Shown here piece by piece: positions 5,923-12,960 of a stretch of DNA of 16,766 bases. A program made the translations under genes and the position numbers. This DNA comes from Oscillospiraceae bacterium. Lineage in GTDB: Bacteria; Bacillota; Clostridia; Oscillospirales; Oscillospiraceae. Where the stretch lies: contig JAEEUX010000025.1 of NCBI GenBank assembly GCA_016290695.1, forward strand, positions 1-16,766. The letters run 5' to 3'. Within the stretch, counting starts at the first letter, position 1, and the number at the start of each line of letters is the position of its first letter. The notes under the pieces are model-generated. The model made no database searches. It saw only the letters and a program-made list of their open reading frames with translations, and was not told the origin of the DNA.

Positions 5923-7224
5923 TTAAAGGAGCGTGTCATCCAGAAGAAAATCAATGACGCCGATATTCAAAACGCCATTGTCGTCATACCAGCGTTTACG
6001 TATATCGTGCCGTATGATGATCTTGGGGAAGAAATCGCCGGTAAGGCTTAACGGCTTGCTCTCGGTAACGACCTTTTGTTCATCTTCGAGAGCATAGGCG
6101 GACTGGATATACGTCTTTTTTCCTCCGCGAGTTGCAATGAAATCTATCTCGCGAGCAACCTGGACGACTTGACCGTTGTTATTCTTTTCAGAGGAATAAA
6201 CGATGCCGATATCTACCTCGCATCCGCGTATGCGAAGATCATTATAGATGATGTTCTCCATGATATGCGTCATTTCCTGCTGCCGGAAGCCGATGCGAGC
6301 ATTACGAAGCCCCAGATCATCGCAATAATACTTATTGGGATAATCGAAATAATCCTTGCCCTTCACATCGTAGCGACGGCACTCTTCAAATAAATAGGCG
6401 TCTGACAAATGGCCGATATAAGCCTTGACGGTGTTGGGGGCTACCGTGTTTTCTCCCGCCAGCTTTTGCCGGGAATTCAGAGCATTGGCAATGTTGTTCG
6501 GATTCGTAAGAGAACCAACGGAGGAACAGAGTAAATCAAGCGTGGCAGAAAGAACATCCTCTCGTCGGATCTTTTTGCGTTCTACGATATCCTTTAAATA
6601 AACCTCGGAAAAAAGTGTCTTGAGATAATTCATCTTGGCGGTGTCGTCTGGTCTCGAAAGAATCAGCGGCATACCGCCGTAGAAGGCATAGTCTTCAAAG
6701 GCGTCCTGCTTATCACCGCCCACTGCGGAGTAGTATTCAGCGAAGCTGAGGGGATGAACACGAATCTCATCGCTGCGGCCTCGGAATTCTGTGAGTATAT
6801 CACTGGAGAGCATTTTTGAGTTGCTGCCGGTCACGTAGATGTCGAGGTTGGAAAGGGATTTCAAATCGTTCAGCGCATCATAGAACGTGATAGCTTTTCC
6901 CTCCGGATTATATGGGTTTGGCACTTCGTCGGACATCTGAATCTCATCGACGAACAGATAATAGCGATCACGCTGTCCTTCCACATGCGTCCTGACTGCT
7001 TTCGCAAGCTCCAGCGGATTGCGATAGCGAATATCCCTGGCGAGGTCCAGTTCATAGACAAGAATGTGATCTTCGGTTACCCCTTGCTCCTGCAGATAGT
7101 TTTTGAATATTGTACGCAAAAGATAGGACTTTCCGCATCGGCGGATGCCGGTAATCACCTTGATCTGACCATCCCACATATATGAGATGAGCTTTTGCAG
7201 ATATTTATCCCGCTTAATATCCAT
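5923..7224 (-). CDS. AAA-family ATPase with DUF4143-type C-terminus
   Basis: A 433-residue protein on the opposite strand to its neighbours. Walker A is GIRRCGKS at residues 26-33, Walker B is YYLFVDE at 88-94, a sensor-like VTGSNSKML at 131-139, and an arginine-rich FRGR at 147-150 that may supply the arginine finger. The second half has the pattern of DUF4143 (a helical winged region, then a nuclease-fold-like end with EIDFIATRGGKKTYIQSAY; the E-x-D plus Q-x-x-Y residues are as in PD-(D/E)xK folds, but catalytic competence is not shown). The start at 7224 is chosen over the upstream in-frame ATG at 7275 because a GGAGGTG ribosome site precedes it. It has its own promoter and terminator. Such ATPases are common in gut anaerobes and archaea; their role is not settled. 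Confidence 0.88.
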   Translation of the reverse strand: MDIKRDKYLQKLISYMWDGQIKVITGIRRCGKSYLLRTIFKNYLQEQGVTEDHILVYELDLARDIRYRNPLELAKAVRTHVEGQRDRYYLFVDEIQMSDEVPNPYNPEGKAITFYDALNDLKSLSNLDIYVTGSNSKMLSSDILTEFRGRSDEIRVHPLSFAEYYSAVGGDKQDAFEDYAFYGGMPLILSRPDDTAKMNYLKTLFSEVYLKDIVERKKIRREDVLSATLDLLCSSVGSLTNPNNIANALNSRQKLAGENTVAPNTVKAYIGHLSDAYLFEECRRYDVKGKDYFDYPNKYYCDDLGLRNARIGFRQQEMTHIMENIIYNDLRIRGCEVDIGIVYSSEKNNNGQVVQVAREIDFIATRGGKKTYIQSAYALEDEQKVVTESKPLSLTGDFFPKIIIRHDIRKRWYDDNGVLNIGVIDFLLDDTLL

Positions 7225-7238
7225 TGCAGACACCTCCG

Positions 7239-7355
7239 TTGAGAACTTGCATATGATTATTGTACAACTTCTCAATAGATATTATACTCGCCGGAACGGA
7301 AAAATCAATATAATTGTTGAGAAGTAGACCAAAATCCAAGGCAACTTCTCAATAG
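7239..7355. promoter_or_regulatory. Paired inverted repeats around the ATPase promoter
   Basis: A half-site TTGAGAAGTTG occurs four times in alternating orientation. On the plus strand CAACTTCTCAATAG is at 7265-7278 and again exactly at 7342-7355; the opposite orientation is at 7317 (TTGAGAAGTAG) and at 7239 (TTGAGAACTTG). This gives two inverted pairs, 77-78 bp apart, one above the -35 and one between the -10 and the ribosome site. Within each pair 10 of 11 arm bases match. The layout suggests binding of a repressor at two dimer sites with possible looping; the inner pair could also form an RNA stem in the leader. Confidence 0.6.
7281..7308 (-). promoter_or_regulatory. Sigma-A-type promoter of the ATPase gene
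   Basis: On the minus strand TTGATT (complement of 7303-7308) is 16 bases before a perfect TATAAT (complement of 7281-7286). The predicted transcript would begin near 7274 and have a leader of about 50 bases. Repeats described separately lie on both sides of this promoter. Confidence 0.65.
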
Positions 7356-7390
7356 AAGTATTGCACAGCCGTCTATGAAACGATGAACTT

Positions 7391-7454
7391 TGCGCGGAGG
7401 CGGAGGCGACAATGGAAATAACATAGGAGGTCTCATGAACTTAGAATTCATACA
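7391..7454 (+). repeat. 64-bp direct repeat, right copy
   Basis: Perfect copy of 5692-5755. Immediately before it, 7379-7390 reads AACGATGAACTT, which encodes NDEL in the primase frame, and the preceding in-frame codon is TGA where the primase has TGG. Only this last piece of a diverged primase tail is present. The copy supplies the ribosome site and start of the full-length coupling protein. Confidence 0.95.
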
Positions 7455-9294
7455 GCGTTCAATAGAAGAAATCGCGATGAGCGGCGTTATGCCGATTGTC
7501 ATAGCCGGAGCCGTCATGTTTATTGTGATAGGCGGGCTCGCTATGCTGTCGCACCATTACACGCTAAACGGCATCAAATCCAGAACCGTAGGCGACGGGC
7601 AGCACGGCACGGCCCGCTTCGCCACGAAGAAAGAAATCAGGAAAACATATGATATAGTGCCGTTCTGTCCGCAGGAATGGCGTAAAGGATTGAACAGGCC
7701 AAAGAAGCAGGGCCTGATTGTCGGCTGCACGGGCAGAAAGAATGAAGTTAAGGCCATCGTGGATTCGGACGATATCCATGCGCTTATGGTTGCCGCCAGC
7801 GGCGCGGGCAAAACGGCCTACTTCCTCTATCCGAATCTTGAGTACGCCTGCGCAACGGGAATGTCCTTCCTCACGACGGATACCAAGGGCGACCTCTTCC
7901 GCAATTACGCGGGCATCGCGCATGATAAATACGGATACCACGTTGCGATCCTCGACCTGCGAAATCCGACGAGGTCGGACGGCTTCAATCTTCTGAACCT
8001 GATAAACAAATACATGAATATATACAAGAAAAATCCCAAGAATCTTGCCGCAAAGGCAAAGTCGGAAAAGTATGCGAAGATTCTTGCCAAGACGCTCATA
8101 AACACAAGCGGAGACACAGATTACGGGCAGAACGCTTTCTTCTACGACGCGGCGGAGGGACTTCTCTGCGCGGCGCTTCTGCTTGCGGCGGAGTTCCTTC
8201 CTACAAAGGATGAAAAGGGCAATCCTGTTGAAAAACGGCACATCGTTTCCGTGTATAAGCTCGTGCAGGAGCTGCTCGCACCGAGTGGCGTGAGGGGGAA
8301 AAGCCGTTTCCAGATTCTTATGAACCGGCTCCCTGCGGAGCATAAGGCAAAATGGTTCGCCGGCGCAGCGCTCAACACGTCCGACCAGGCGATGGCCTCC
8401 GTTATCTCAACGGTGCTCTCCCGCCTTAATGCCTTCCTGGATAGCGAGATGGAGCAGATATTATGCTTTGAAACTGCAATCGATGCGGAGCAGTTCTGTA
8501 AGGAGAAGTCGGCAATCTTTGTGGTGCTTCCGGAGGAAGACAACACGAAATATTTTATGGTGAGCTTAATTATCCAGAATCTCTACCGCGAGATTCTGAC
8601 CGTTGCCGACGAGCATGGCGGCAAGCTGCCGAATCGCGTTGTATTCTATTGCGATGAGCTTGGCTCCTGCCCGCCCATCCAGTCACTTGAACTTATGTTC
8701 TCTGCCTCGCGCAGCAGACGCATGATGCTCGTGCCGATTGTGCAGTCTATAACAGGTCAGCTCCAGAAAAACTATGGCACAGAGGGCTCTGAGATTATAG
8801 TGGATAACTGTCAGGTGGTGCTCTTCGGCGGCTTCGCTCCGGCGTCAAAGACTGCGGACGATCTCTCCGCGGCTCTGGGTTCACGCACGGCTTTGAGTGG
8901 AACGGTCAACAAAAACGCGAACAGTCCGGGCGAGTCGCTGGAAATGATAGCAAGGCCGCTGCTGTCGCCGGACGAGCTGAAAACCATGCCGAAGGGGCAG
9001 TTTATCGTAACAAAGACCGGATGCCATCCGATGCTCGTGAAGCTGCGTCTGTTTCTCGATTGGGGCATTACCTTCGATCAGCCCTATTCCGTAGAGGAAA
9101 AGACCGCTCGACCGGTTGCCTACGCAAGCAGAGAAGAACTGGAGGCTGAAATTGAGAAGAGGTTCAGTTCCGACTGCGAAGAAACGGCTAAAGAAGATAG
9201 TATCCCCGCAAGCGGAATGGCTGAAGGCGTGTCAGAAGAAAGCCAGCCTGGTGCCCATACGCCGGCGAAAAATACGCAGAAAATACGAACGTAG
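7435..9294 (+). CDS. VirD4/TraG-type conjugative coupling protein
   Basis: A 619-residue type IV coupling protein. One membrane segment (VMPIVIAGAVMFIVIGGLAM, residues 18-37) is followed by the domain entry GQHGTARFAT, Walker A AASGAGKT at 120-127, TTDTKGDL after it, Walker B VVFYCDE at 402-408, and the VPIVQSITGQL sensor region about 25 residues later, as in TraG/VirD4 proteins. The C-terminus is acidic and disordered. It would bring the relaxase-DNA complex to the secretion channel and drive transfer. The start at 7435 has an AGGAGGT site; an in-frame TTG at 7390 would give a glycine-rich extension translated from the primase tail and is rejected. The upstream primase is now 1.7 kb away because of the insert, so expression must come from a new promoter or read-through. 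Confidence 0.93.
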   Translation: MNLEFIQRSIEEIAMSGVMPIVIAGAVMFIVIGGLAMLSHHYTLNGIKSRTVGDGQHGTARFATKKEIRKTYDIVPFCPQEWRKGLNRPKKQGLIVGCTGRKNEVKAIVDSDDIHALMVAASGAGKTAYFLYPNLEYACATGMSFLTTDTKGDLFRNYAGIAHDKYGYHVAILDLRNPTRSDGFNLLNLINKYMNIYKKNPKNLAAKAKSEKYAKILAKTLINTSGDTDYGQNAFFYDAAEGLLCAALLLAAEFLPTKDEKGNPVEKRHIVSVYKLVQELLAPSGVRGKSRFQILMNRLPAEHKAKWFAGAALNTSDQAMASVISTVLSRLNAFLDSEMEQILCFETAIDAEQFCKEKSAIFVVLPEEDNTKYFMVSLIIQNLYREILTVADEHGGKLPNRVVFYCDELGSCPPIQSLELMFSASRSRRMMLVPIVQSITGQLQKNYGTEGSEIIVDNCQVVLFGGFAPASKTADDLSAALGSRTALSGTVNKNANSPGESLEMIARPLLSPDELKTMPKGQFIVTKTGCHPMLVKLRLFLDWGITFDQPYSVEEKTARPVAYASREELEAEIEKRFSSDCEETAKEDSIPASGMAEGVSEESQPGAHTPAKNTQKIRT

Positions 9295-9304
9295 GAGGCG
9301 TGGC

Positions 9305-9580
9305 ATGAGCTATTTCGATACCATCTATGCATCCGGCCTCCCGAGCCGCGCGATAAACGTTTATAGGTACCTCAGCGAACGGGCAAATAAAGAGAGGCAA
9401 TGCTTTCCGTCAATCCGGCGCATTGCCTCTGATTTGCATATTTCCGAGAGCACGGTCTACCGCGCTCTCAACGAGCTGGAAGCAGAGGGCTTTGTCGAAC
9501 GAAAGCATCGCTTCCGAAAATATAAGGAAAAGGAGTACGGGAAAACCTCCAATCTCTACACGGTGCATGAAACGGTCTGA
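9305..9580 (+). CDS. Small winged-helix HTH protein
   Basis: A 91-residue protein starting at ATG 9305 behind the GGAGG of the GTAGGAGGCGTGGC stretch; a longer in-frame reading back into the coupling gene is a shadow. Pattern: SGLPSRAINVYRYLSERAN, then CFPSIRRIASDLHISESTVY containing the helix-turn-helix and RALNELEAEGFVERK with the wing, ending TSNLYTV. This is the compact HTH protein often placed after the coupling or relaxase genes in integrative elements of Clostridia; it probably regulates transfer genes. It starts ten bases after the coupling-protein stop and is the last clear gene of the module. Confidence 0.8.
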   Translation: MSYFDTIYASGLPSRAINVYRYLSERANKERQCFPSIRRIASDLHISESTVYRALNELEAEGFVERKHRFRKYKEKEYGKTSNLYTVHETV

Positions 9581-9686
9581 ACTCACTCACAAGGGGCGAG
9601 TCTGCCCATCGCCTGCAATATCCGATGTGTCACCATGCGATATAGAAGGAACCAGAGTTAAGGTTTATTACAGAGATAAGGAATAG
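9567..9686 (+). pseudogene. Possible frame-shifted tail or 39-aa ORF
   Basis: A 39-codon frame starts at ATG 9567, overlapping the end of the HTH gene in another frame, and reads MKRSELTHKG to VKVYYRDKE. There is no ribosome site. It may be the former C-terminal extension of the HTH protein after a frameshift, or chance. The YYRDKE end looks coding but this is weak evidence. Confidence 0.25.
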
Positions 9687-9799
9687 AAGGGCGACGGTGG
9701 TGATCTGTAGAAACTATAATGTATTCTGCCCTGTTTTGCACCGGAAACGGTGTTTACACATTAATTGGGATACTACCCCATGTCCCAATCGTTACTTCA

Positions 9800-9910
9800 T
9801 TATAATTCCAACAGCCTGTTTTCATCTTTCAGAAAGCATATTATGGCGTTCAACAGGGCGGCTTCATGTTCTTCAGATTTCATCATTTTCTTGATGGTGC
9901 GAATGTTCAT
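9800..9910 (-). CDS. Possible 36-residue small protein
   Basis: On the minus strand an ATG at 9910 opens a 36-codon frame that begins MNIRTIKKMMKSEEHEAALL and ends CFLKDENRLLEL before TAA. It is amphipathic and charged, with few unlikely residues, which is coding-like. Against it, no ribosome site precedes the ATG (the upstream bases are TTAATCCTTT) and there is a stop codon two codons upstream, so it is not the end of a longer frame. Could be a small regulatory protein or chance. Confidence 0.3.
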   Translation of the reverse strand: MNIRTIKKMMKSEEHEAALLNAIICFLKDENRLLEL

Positions 9911-10069
9911 AAAGGATTAATTTAAAACACGTCTGCAGACGGGCAAGCATATTTGTCATAAGCGAAGATATGGTTAAAGCACAGTGTTGACCTCTTTCGT
10001 GCAGTAAAAGATTTGTTAAGGGATAAAGCTATGTTTTGAAGTATAGCATGCGCTGCGAAGCATATTAAG

Positions 10070-10081
10070 CCCCCCTGGGGG
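10070..10081. promoter_or_regulatory. C6-T-G5 motif
   Basis: CCCCCCTGGGGG in an AT-rich surround (TTAAG before, ATGAATTTTAT after). Its arms cannot form an RNA hairpin with a loop, so it is more like a protein-binding site. It is about 180 bases before a similar motif at 10250 and 265 bases before the lipoprotein gene. Confidence 0.4.
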
Positions 10082-10249
10082 ATGAATTTTATATTTTTTC
10101 TTAGTCTGCATTTATGAGGACGTTTTGTGATAATAGCATTCTGGATTCAACATATAGCGAAAACGCGCAAGCGCCAGAAACAATATACATATCTCGCCTG
10201 CACTCCCAGTTCAAGTTTTTTGCCGTTATTTACAAAGTTTAAAAAATAT

Positions 10250-10276
10250 CCCCCCGGGGGGGTTCCGGCTTATACT
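10250..10276 (+). promoter_or_regulatory. C6-G7 operator-like palindrome next to a -10 box
   Basis: A run of six C and seven G at 10250-10262 (preceded by AAAATAT) lies directly before TATACT at 10271-10276, a good -10 element 70 bases before the ABC lipoprotein start. No consensus -35 is at the right distance; the C/G tract occupies that place. C/G-tract palindromes with AT-rich edges are the known operator type of CsoR/RcnR-family sensors of copper, nickel/cobalt, persulfide or formaldehyde. The regulator gene is not in the window, so the link is inference. Confidence 0.45.
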
Positions 10277-10345
10277 GATTTAAATTAAAATAAAAATAAT
10301 TGCCGGAATGGCGCATGTATTCTATGAAAAAGGAAGTCTTACATA

Positions 10346-11914
10346 ATGAAAAAGAGAAATCTGCTTGCTTTATTGCTTGCCCTGTGCATGTTGCTTGCTC
10401 TTGCGGCATGCGGAACGAACAGCCAGCCACAGCCTGACGCACAGGCGCAGCCTGAGGCTGACACTCAGGCAGAAGCTTCCGCAGAACCGAAGGTTTTGCG
10501 TCTTGCCGAGAGCTTTGCTTATCCCAGCCTCGACGCCCACAAGGACTATTACGGCTGGTATACGTCAATTTATGGTATGAGCGAAACGCTCTTCCGCGTG
10601 GCTGACGACCTTTCTATCCAGCCGCTGCTCGCGAAAAGCTATACGGTCAGTGATGATGGCAAAACCTGGAATATAGAGCTTGCCGACGCGAGCTTTTCCA
10701 ACGGAACGGCTCTCACGGCCGAAATGGTTATCCGCAATCTTCAGCGTCTTGCTGAGGTGAATGAGCGCATGGCCTATCTCTCGGATTTCAGCTTTGAGGC
10801 AGCCGGTGACAAGGCGTTTTCCATCACTACGCCTGAGGTTTATCCCACCATGCTCAGCGACCTTTCCGCGCCCGAGTTTGCCATCATGGAGCTCGACGCC
10901 ACCACGGATTTTGACAACGCTCCCATCTGCACGGGCCCCTTTGTCTTAAAGTCCTTTGAGCCGGAGGGAACCGTCGAGGTCGTGAAGAACACCGCTTACT
11001 GGAACGGCGAAGTCAAGCTCGACGGCGCGGTATTCTACTATATGCAGGATGACGAGACCAAACTCAACGCCATGCAGGCCGGCGACATTGACGGTTATAC
11101 AAGCGTCACTGCCGCCGCGAAGGAGATTTACGGCGCCGACCCGGCGACCTACACTCTCACGGAGATCCCCGCGACGCGCCTTCAGTTCTACGTTCTCAAC
11201 AAGACCCGCCTCAGCGACAAGGTGCGCGAGGCCATCAATCTTACGGTAGACAACTCTGCCATGGCAGCTTTCCTCAGCGGCACGGTTTCTCCCGCCGTCG
11301 GCCCCTTCGGCGCGAGCGCTCCCTATGGCAAGGTCACCAAAAACGCGCCCGACGCCGCGAAGGCCAAGGCGGCCCTTGAGGCGGACGGATATACCCTGGG
11401 CGCGGACGGCGTCTATGAAAAGGACGGTGCGCCGCTTAGCGTTAATATCTGCTACTATGCCGCCCGTTCGCTCGATACGATCGCAGTCCTCATGCAGGAG
11501 CAGCTCAAGAACGTCGGCATTGACGCCACTCTGACTGTTCAGGAGGACCCCGACGCCACATATATCGCGACCGGCGATTACGACATCGCCCTCTACTGCA
11601 TGATAGCGGACAAGGCCGGAGACCCCTACTACGCCGTTGACGCGCTCTATCGCCAGAGCTGCAAGTGGGCGCAGGCGGGCTTCCCGACCGCGGAGAGCGA
11701 GGCGCTAATCAACGAACTCCAGTATGAGACCGACACTGCGAAACGCGCACAGCTCGCCAACAAGATAGTTCAGATGACGATAGACGACAACGCCTTCGGT
11801 TATGTGGGACTCTTCAACAAGACCACCGTTACCGCCAAAGGCGTTAGCGGAATCGCGGAAAACTGCCCCTTCGACTTCTACGGCGTGAGCGCCGCAACCG
11901 ATACAAACCGATAA
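10346..11914 (+). CDS. ABC importer substrate-binding lipoprotein (dipeptide/nickel family)
   Basis: A 522-residue extracytoplasmic solute-binding protein of family 5 (SBP_bac_5; DppA/OppA/NikA). The N-terminus has a Lys-Lys-Arg start, a hydrophobic stretch and lipobox LAAC with lipid-carrying Cys22, followed by a Gln/Ala/Glu-rich linker to about residue 48. The mature part shows family landmarks: SETLFRVADDLSIQPLLAKS, DGKTWNIELAD with NGTALTAEMV, a CTGPFVLKSFEP block and a C-terminal QMTIDDNAFGYVGLFN. Whether it binds nickel, peptides or something else cannot be decided; sequence is in the NikA-like size range. The ATG has an AAGGAAG ribosome site eight bases upstream. It is the first gene of the importer operon and is followed by an intergenic hairpin. 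Confidence 0.9.
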   Translation: MKKRNLLALLLALCMLLALAACGTNSQPQPDAQAQPEADTQAEASAEPKVLRLAESFAYPSLDAHKDYYGWYTSIYGMSETLFRVADDLSIQPLLAKSYTVSDDGKTWNIELADASFSNGTALTAEMVIRNLQRLAEVNERMAYLSDFSFEAAGDKAFSITTPEVYPTMLSDLSAPEFAIMELDATTDFDNAPICTGPFVLKSFEPEGTVEVVKNTAYWNGEVKLDGAVFYYMQDDETKLNAMQAGDIDGYTSVTAAAKEIYGADPATYTLTEIPATRLQFYVLNKTRLSDKVREAINLTVDNSAMAAFLSGTVSPAVGPFGASAPYGKVTKNAPDAAKAKAALEADGYTLGADGVYEKDGAPLSVNICYYAARSLDTIAVLMQEQLKNVGIDATLTVQEDPDATYIATGDYDIALYCMIADKAGDPYYAVDALYRQSCKWAQAGFPTAESEALINELQYETDTAKRAQLANKIVQMTIDDNAFGYVGLFNKTTVTAKGVSGIAENCPFDFYGVSAATDTNR

Positions 11915-11925
11915 TAAAAAATTCG

Positions 11926-12010
11926 CCATGGAAGCCAAGTTTTCATGGATAAGATGATCCAAGCCAAGGGCGGAGCCGGAGAAAAACGGCTTCGCCTATT
12001 GGTTGTTTTA
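11926..12010 (+). terminator. Intergenic stem-loops between lipoprotein and permease genes
   Basis: Two stem-loops fill the 112-base gap. The first, CCATGGAA (11926-11933) with TTTCATGG (11941-11948), pairs completely in RNA if one G-U is allowed. The second, GGCGGAGCCG (11969-11978) with CGGCTTCGCC (11987-11996), has a 10-bp stem and loop GAGAAAAA, followed by TATTGGTTGTTTTA. It probably acts as a partial terminator or 3'-end stabilizer so that the binding protein is made in excess over the membrane parts, which is common in such operons. Confidence 0.55.
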
Positions 12011-12026
12011 AGGAAGTGAATCACAC

Positions 12027-12953
12027 ATGGGAAAATACATCGTGAAGCGCCTGCTTCACCTTGTCTGGATAATGCTTGCCGTAAGCTTTCTGACCTATCT
12101 GCTGATGTATCTTGCTCCGGGCGACGCGGCGATGAAAAAGCTCTATGCTCATGGCGTTGCCGTATCCGATGAGGTTCTGGAAAGGACGCGCGAGCGTATG
12201 GGCCTGCTCAGACCGTTTTTGGAGCAGTACGGGAATTGGGTGCTCAATGCGCTTCGTCTTGATTTGGGCGTGTCCTTCAAGGACGGGTTTTCCGTTGCGG
12301 ACAAGCTTGCCAAAGGCATGAGCTATACCGCGGTACTGACCCTGTCAAGCCTTATTCTGTCGCTTGTCGTGTCGCTTCCTCTTGCCGTTCTTACGGCGCT
12401 CAAGAAAAATTCCGTACTGGATTATTTTATCCGTTTTTGCAGCTTCGTCGGCAATTCGCTGCCGAATTTTCTTATTTCCGTCCTGCTGATGTATTATCTT
12501 TGCGTCCGCGCCCGTTTGCTCCCGGTAGTTGCGGATGGCAGCGTGCGCGGCCTGATTTTGCCGTGTCTTGCGCTGTTCATCCCGATTTGCGGGCGCTTTA
12601 TCCGGCAGTTTCGCGCGGAGATTCTGGAGCAGCTCGGCAAGCCTTATGTTGCCGCAGCAGTCACGCGAGGTGTCAAACGGCGCTACATACTCCGCAACGT
12701 GCTGCATAACGCCTCTATCCCCATCCTCACCGTCGTGGGCCTTTCAATAGGGACTCTGCTTGGCGGCAGCGTGGTCATCGAAACCATCTTCCGCTGGCCG
12801 GGGCTCGGCAAGCTGGCAATGGACGCCATTACGAACCGCGATTATCCCGTTATTCAGGGCTTTGTGCTCTTTACTTCCACGATATATGTACTTATCAACC
12901 TTTTGACCGACATCAGCTACCGCTGGATAGACCCGCGGCTGAGGCAACAGTGA
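12027..12953 (+). CDS. ABC importer permease, NikB/DppB type
   Basis: A 308-residue inner-membrane permease with about six transmembrane segments, beginning with VWIMLAVSFLTYLLMYLAPG, the N-terminal signature of DppB/NikB-type subunits. A periplasmic segment with the usual GLLRPFLEQYGNWV block follows. The cytoplasmic EAA loop that docks the ATPase is YVAAAVTRGVKRRYILRNVL, about residue 212 on. The C-terminal GLGKLAMDAITNRDYPVIQG is typical of the family. The gene lies downstream of the hairpin and is preceded by AAGGAAGTG, slightly far from the ATG. It pairs with the next permease seven bases downstream to form the channel. Confidence 0.9.
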   Translation: MGKYIVKRLLHLVWIMLAVSFLTYLLMYLAPGDAAMKKLYAHGVAVSDEVLERTRERMGLLRPFLEQYGNWVLNALRLDLGVSFKDGFSVADKLAKGMSYTAVLTLSSLILSLVVSLPLAVLTALKKNSVLDYFIRFCSFVGNSLPNFLISVLLMYYLCVRARLLPVVADGSVRGLILPCLALFIPICGRFIRQFRAEILEQLGKPYVAAAVTRGVKRRYILRNVLHNASIPILTVVGLSIGTLLGGSVVIETIFRWPGLGKLAMDAITNRDYPVIQGFVLFTSTIYVLINLLTDISYRWIDPRLRQQ

Positions 12954-12960
12954 GGCGCGC

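Larger units (their letters stand above)
9687..10345. other. Non-coding stretch between the mobile module and the ABC operon
   Basis: No sizeable gene is seen. It contains a short hairpin with a GAAA loop (CACCG/CGGTG near 9740), an inverted repeat ATTGGGA/TCCCAAT (9764-9770, 9783-9789), the small minus-strand ORF at 9800-9910, a 12-bp palindrome CGTCTGCAGACG (9930-9941), an inverted repeat TTCTGG/CCAGAA around 10139-10181 and two C/G-tract motifs. The right edge of the mobile element must lie in or near this stretch, but no attachment-site duplication could be identified from this window. Confidence 0.6.

Noticed and set aside
5756..7390. Insertion sequence carrying the ATPase
   Set aside because: No transposase is encoded, no terminal inverted repeats were found at the ends, and the 64-bp flanking repeat is too long for a target duplication.
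7390..7434. N-terminal extension of the coupling protein from TTG 7390
   Set aside because: It would be a glycine- and asparagine-rich translation of the primase tail in another frame; the ATG at 7435 has an AGGAGGT site at correct distance.
7564..8343. Long minus-strand open frame of 259 codons
   Set aside because: It lies entirely antisense to the coupling protein, which has full family motifs; the antisense product is arginine- and cysteine-rich without any domain pattern.
10070..10081. C6-T-G5 motif as an intrinsic terminator
   Set aside because: The arms are adjacent with no room for a loop and would pair poorly in RNA; a DNA-binding site fits better.
9950..10345. Riboswitch or NikR site before the importer operon
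   Set aside because: I found no conserved riboswitch core (cobalamin, NiCo, SAM) and no GTATGA-N16-TCATAC NikR pair.
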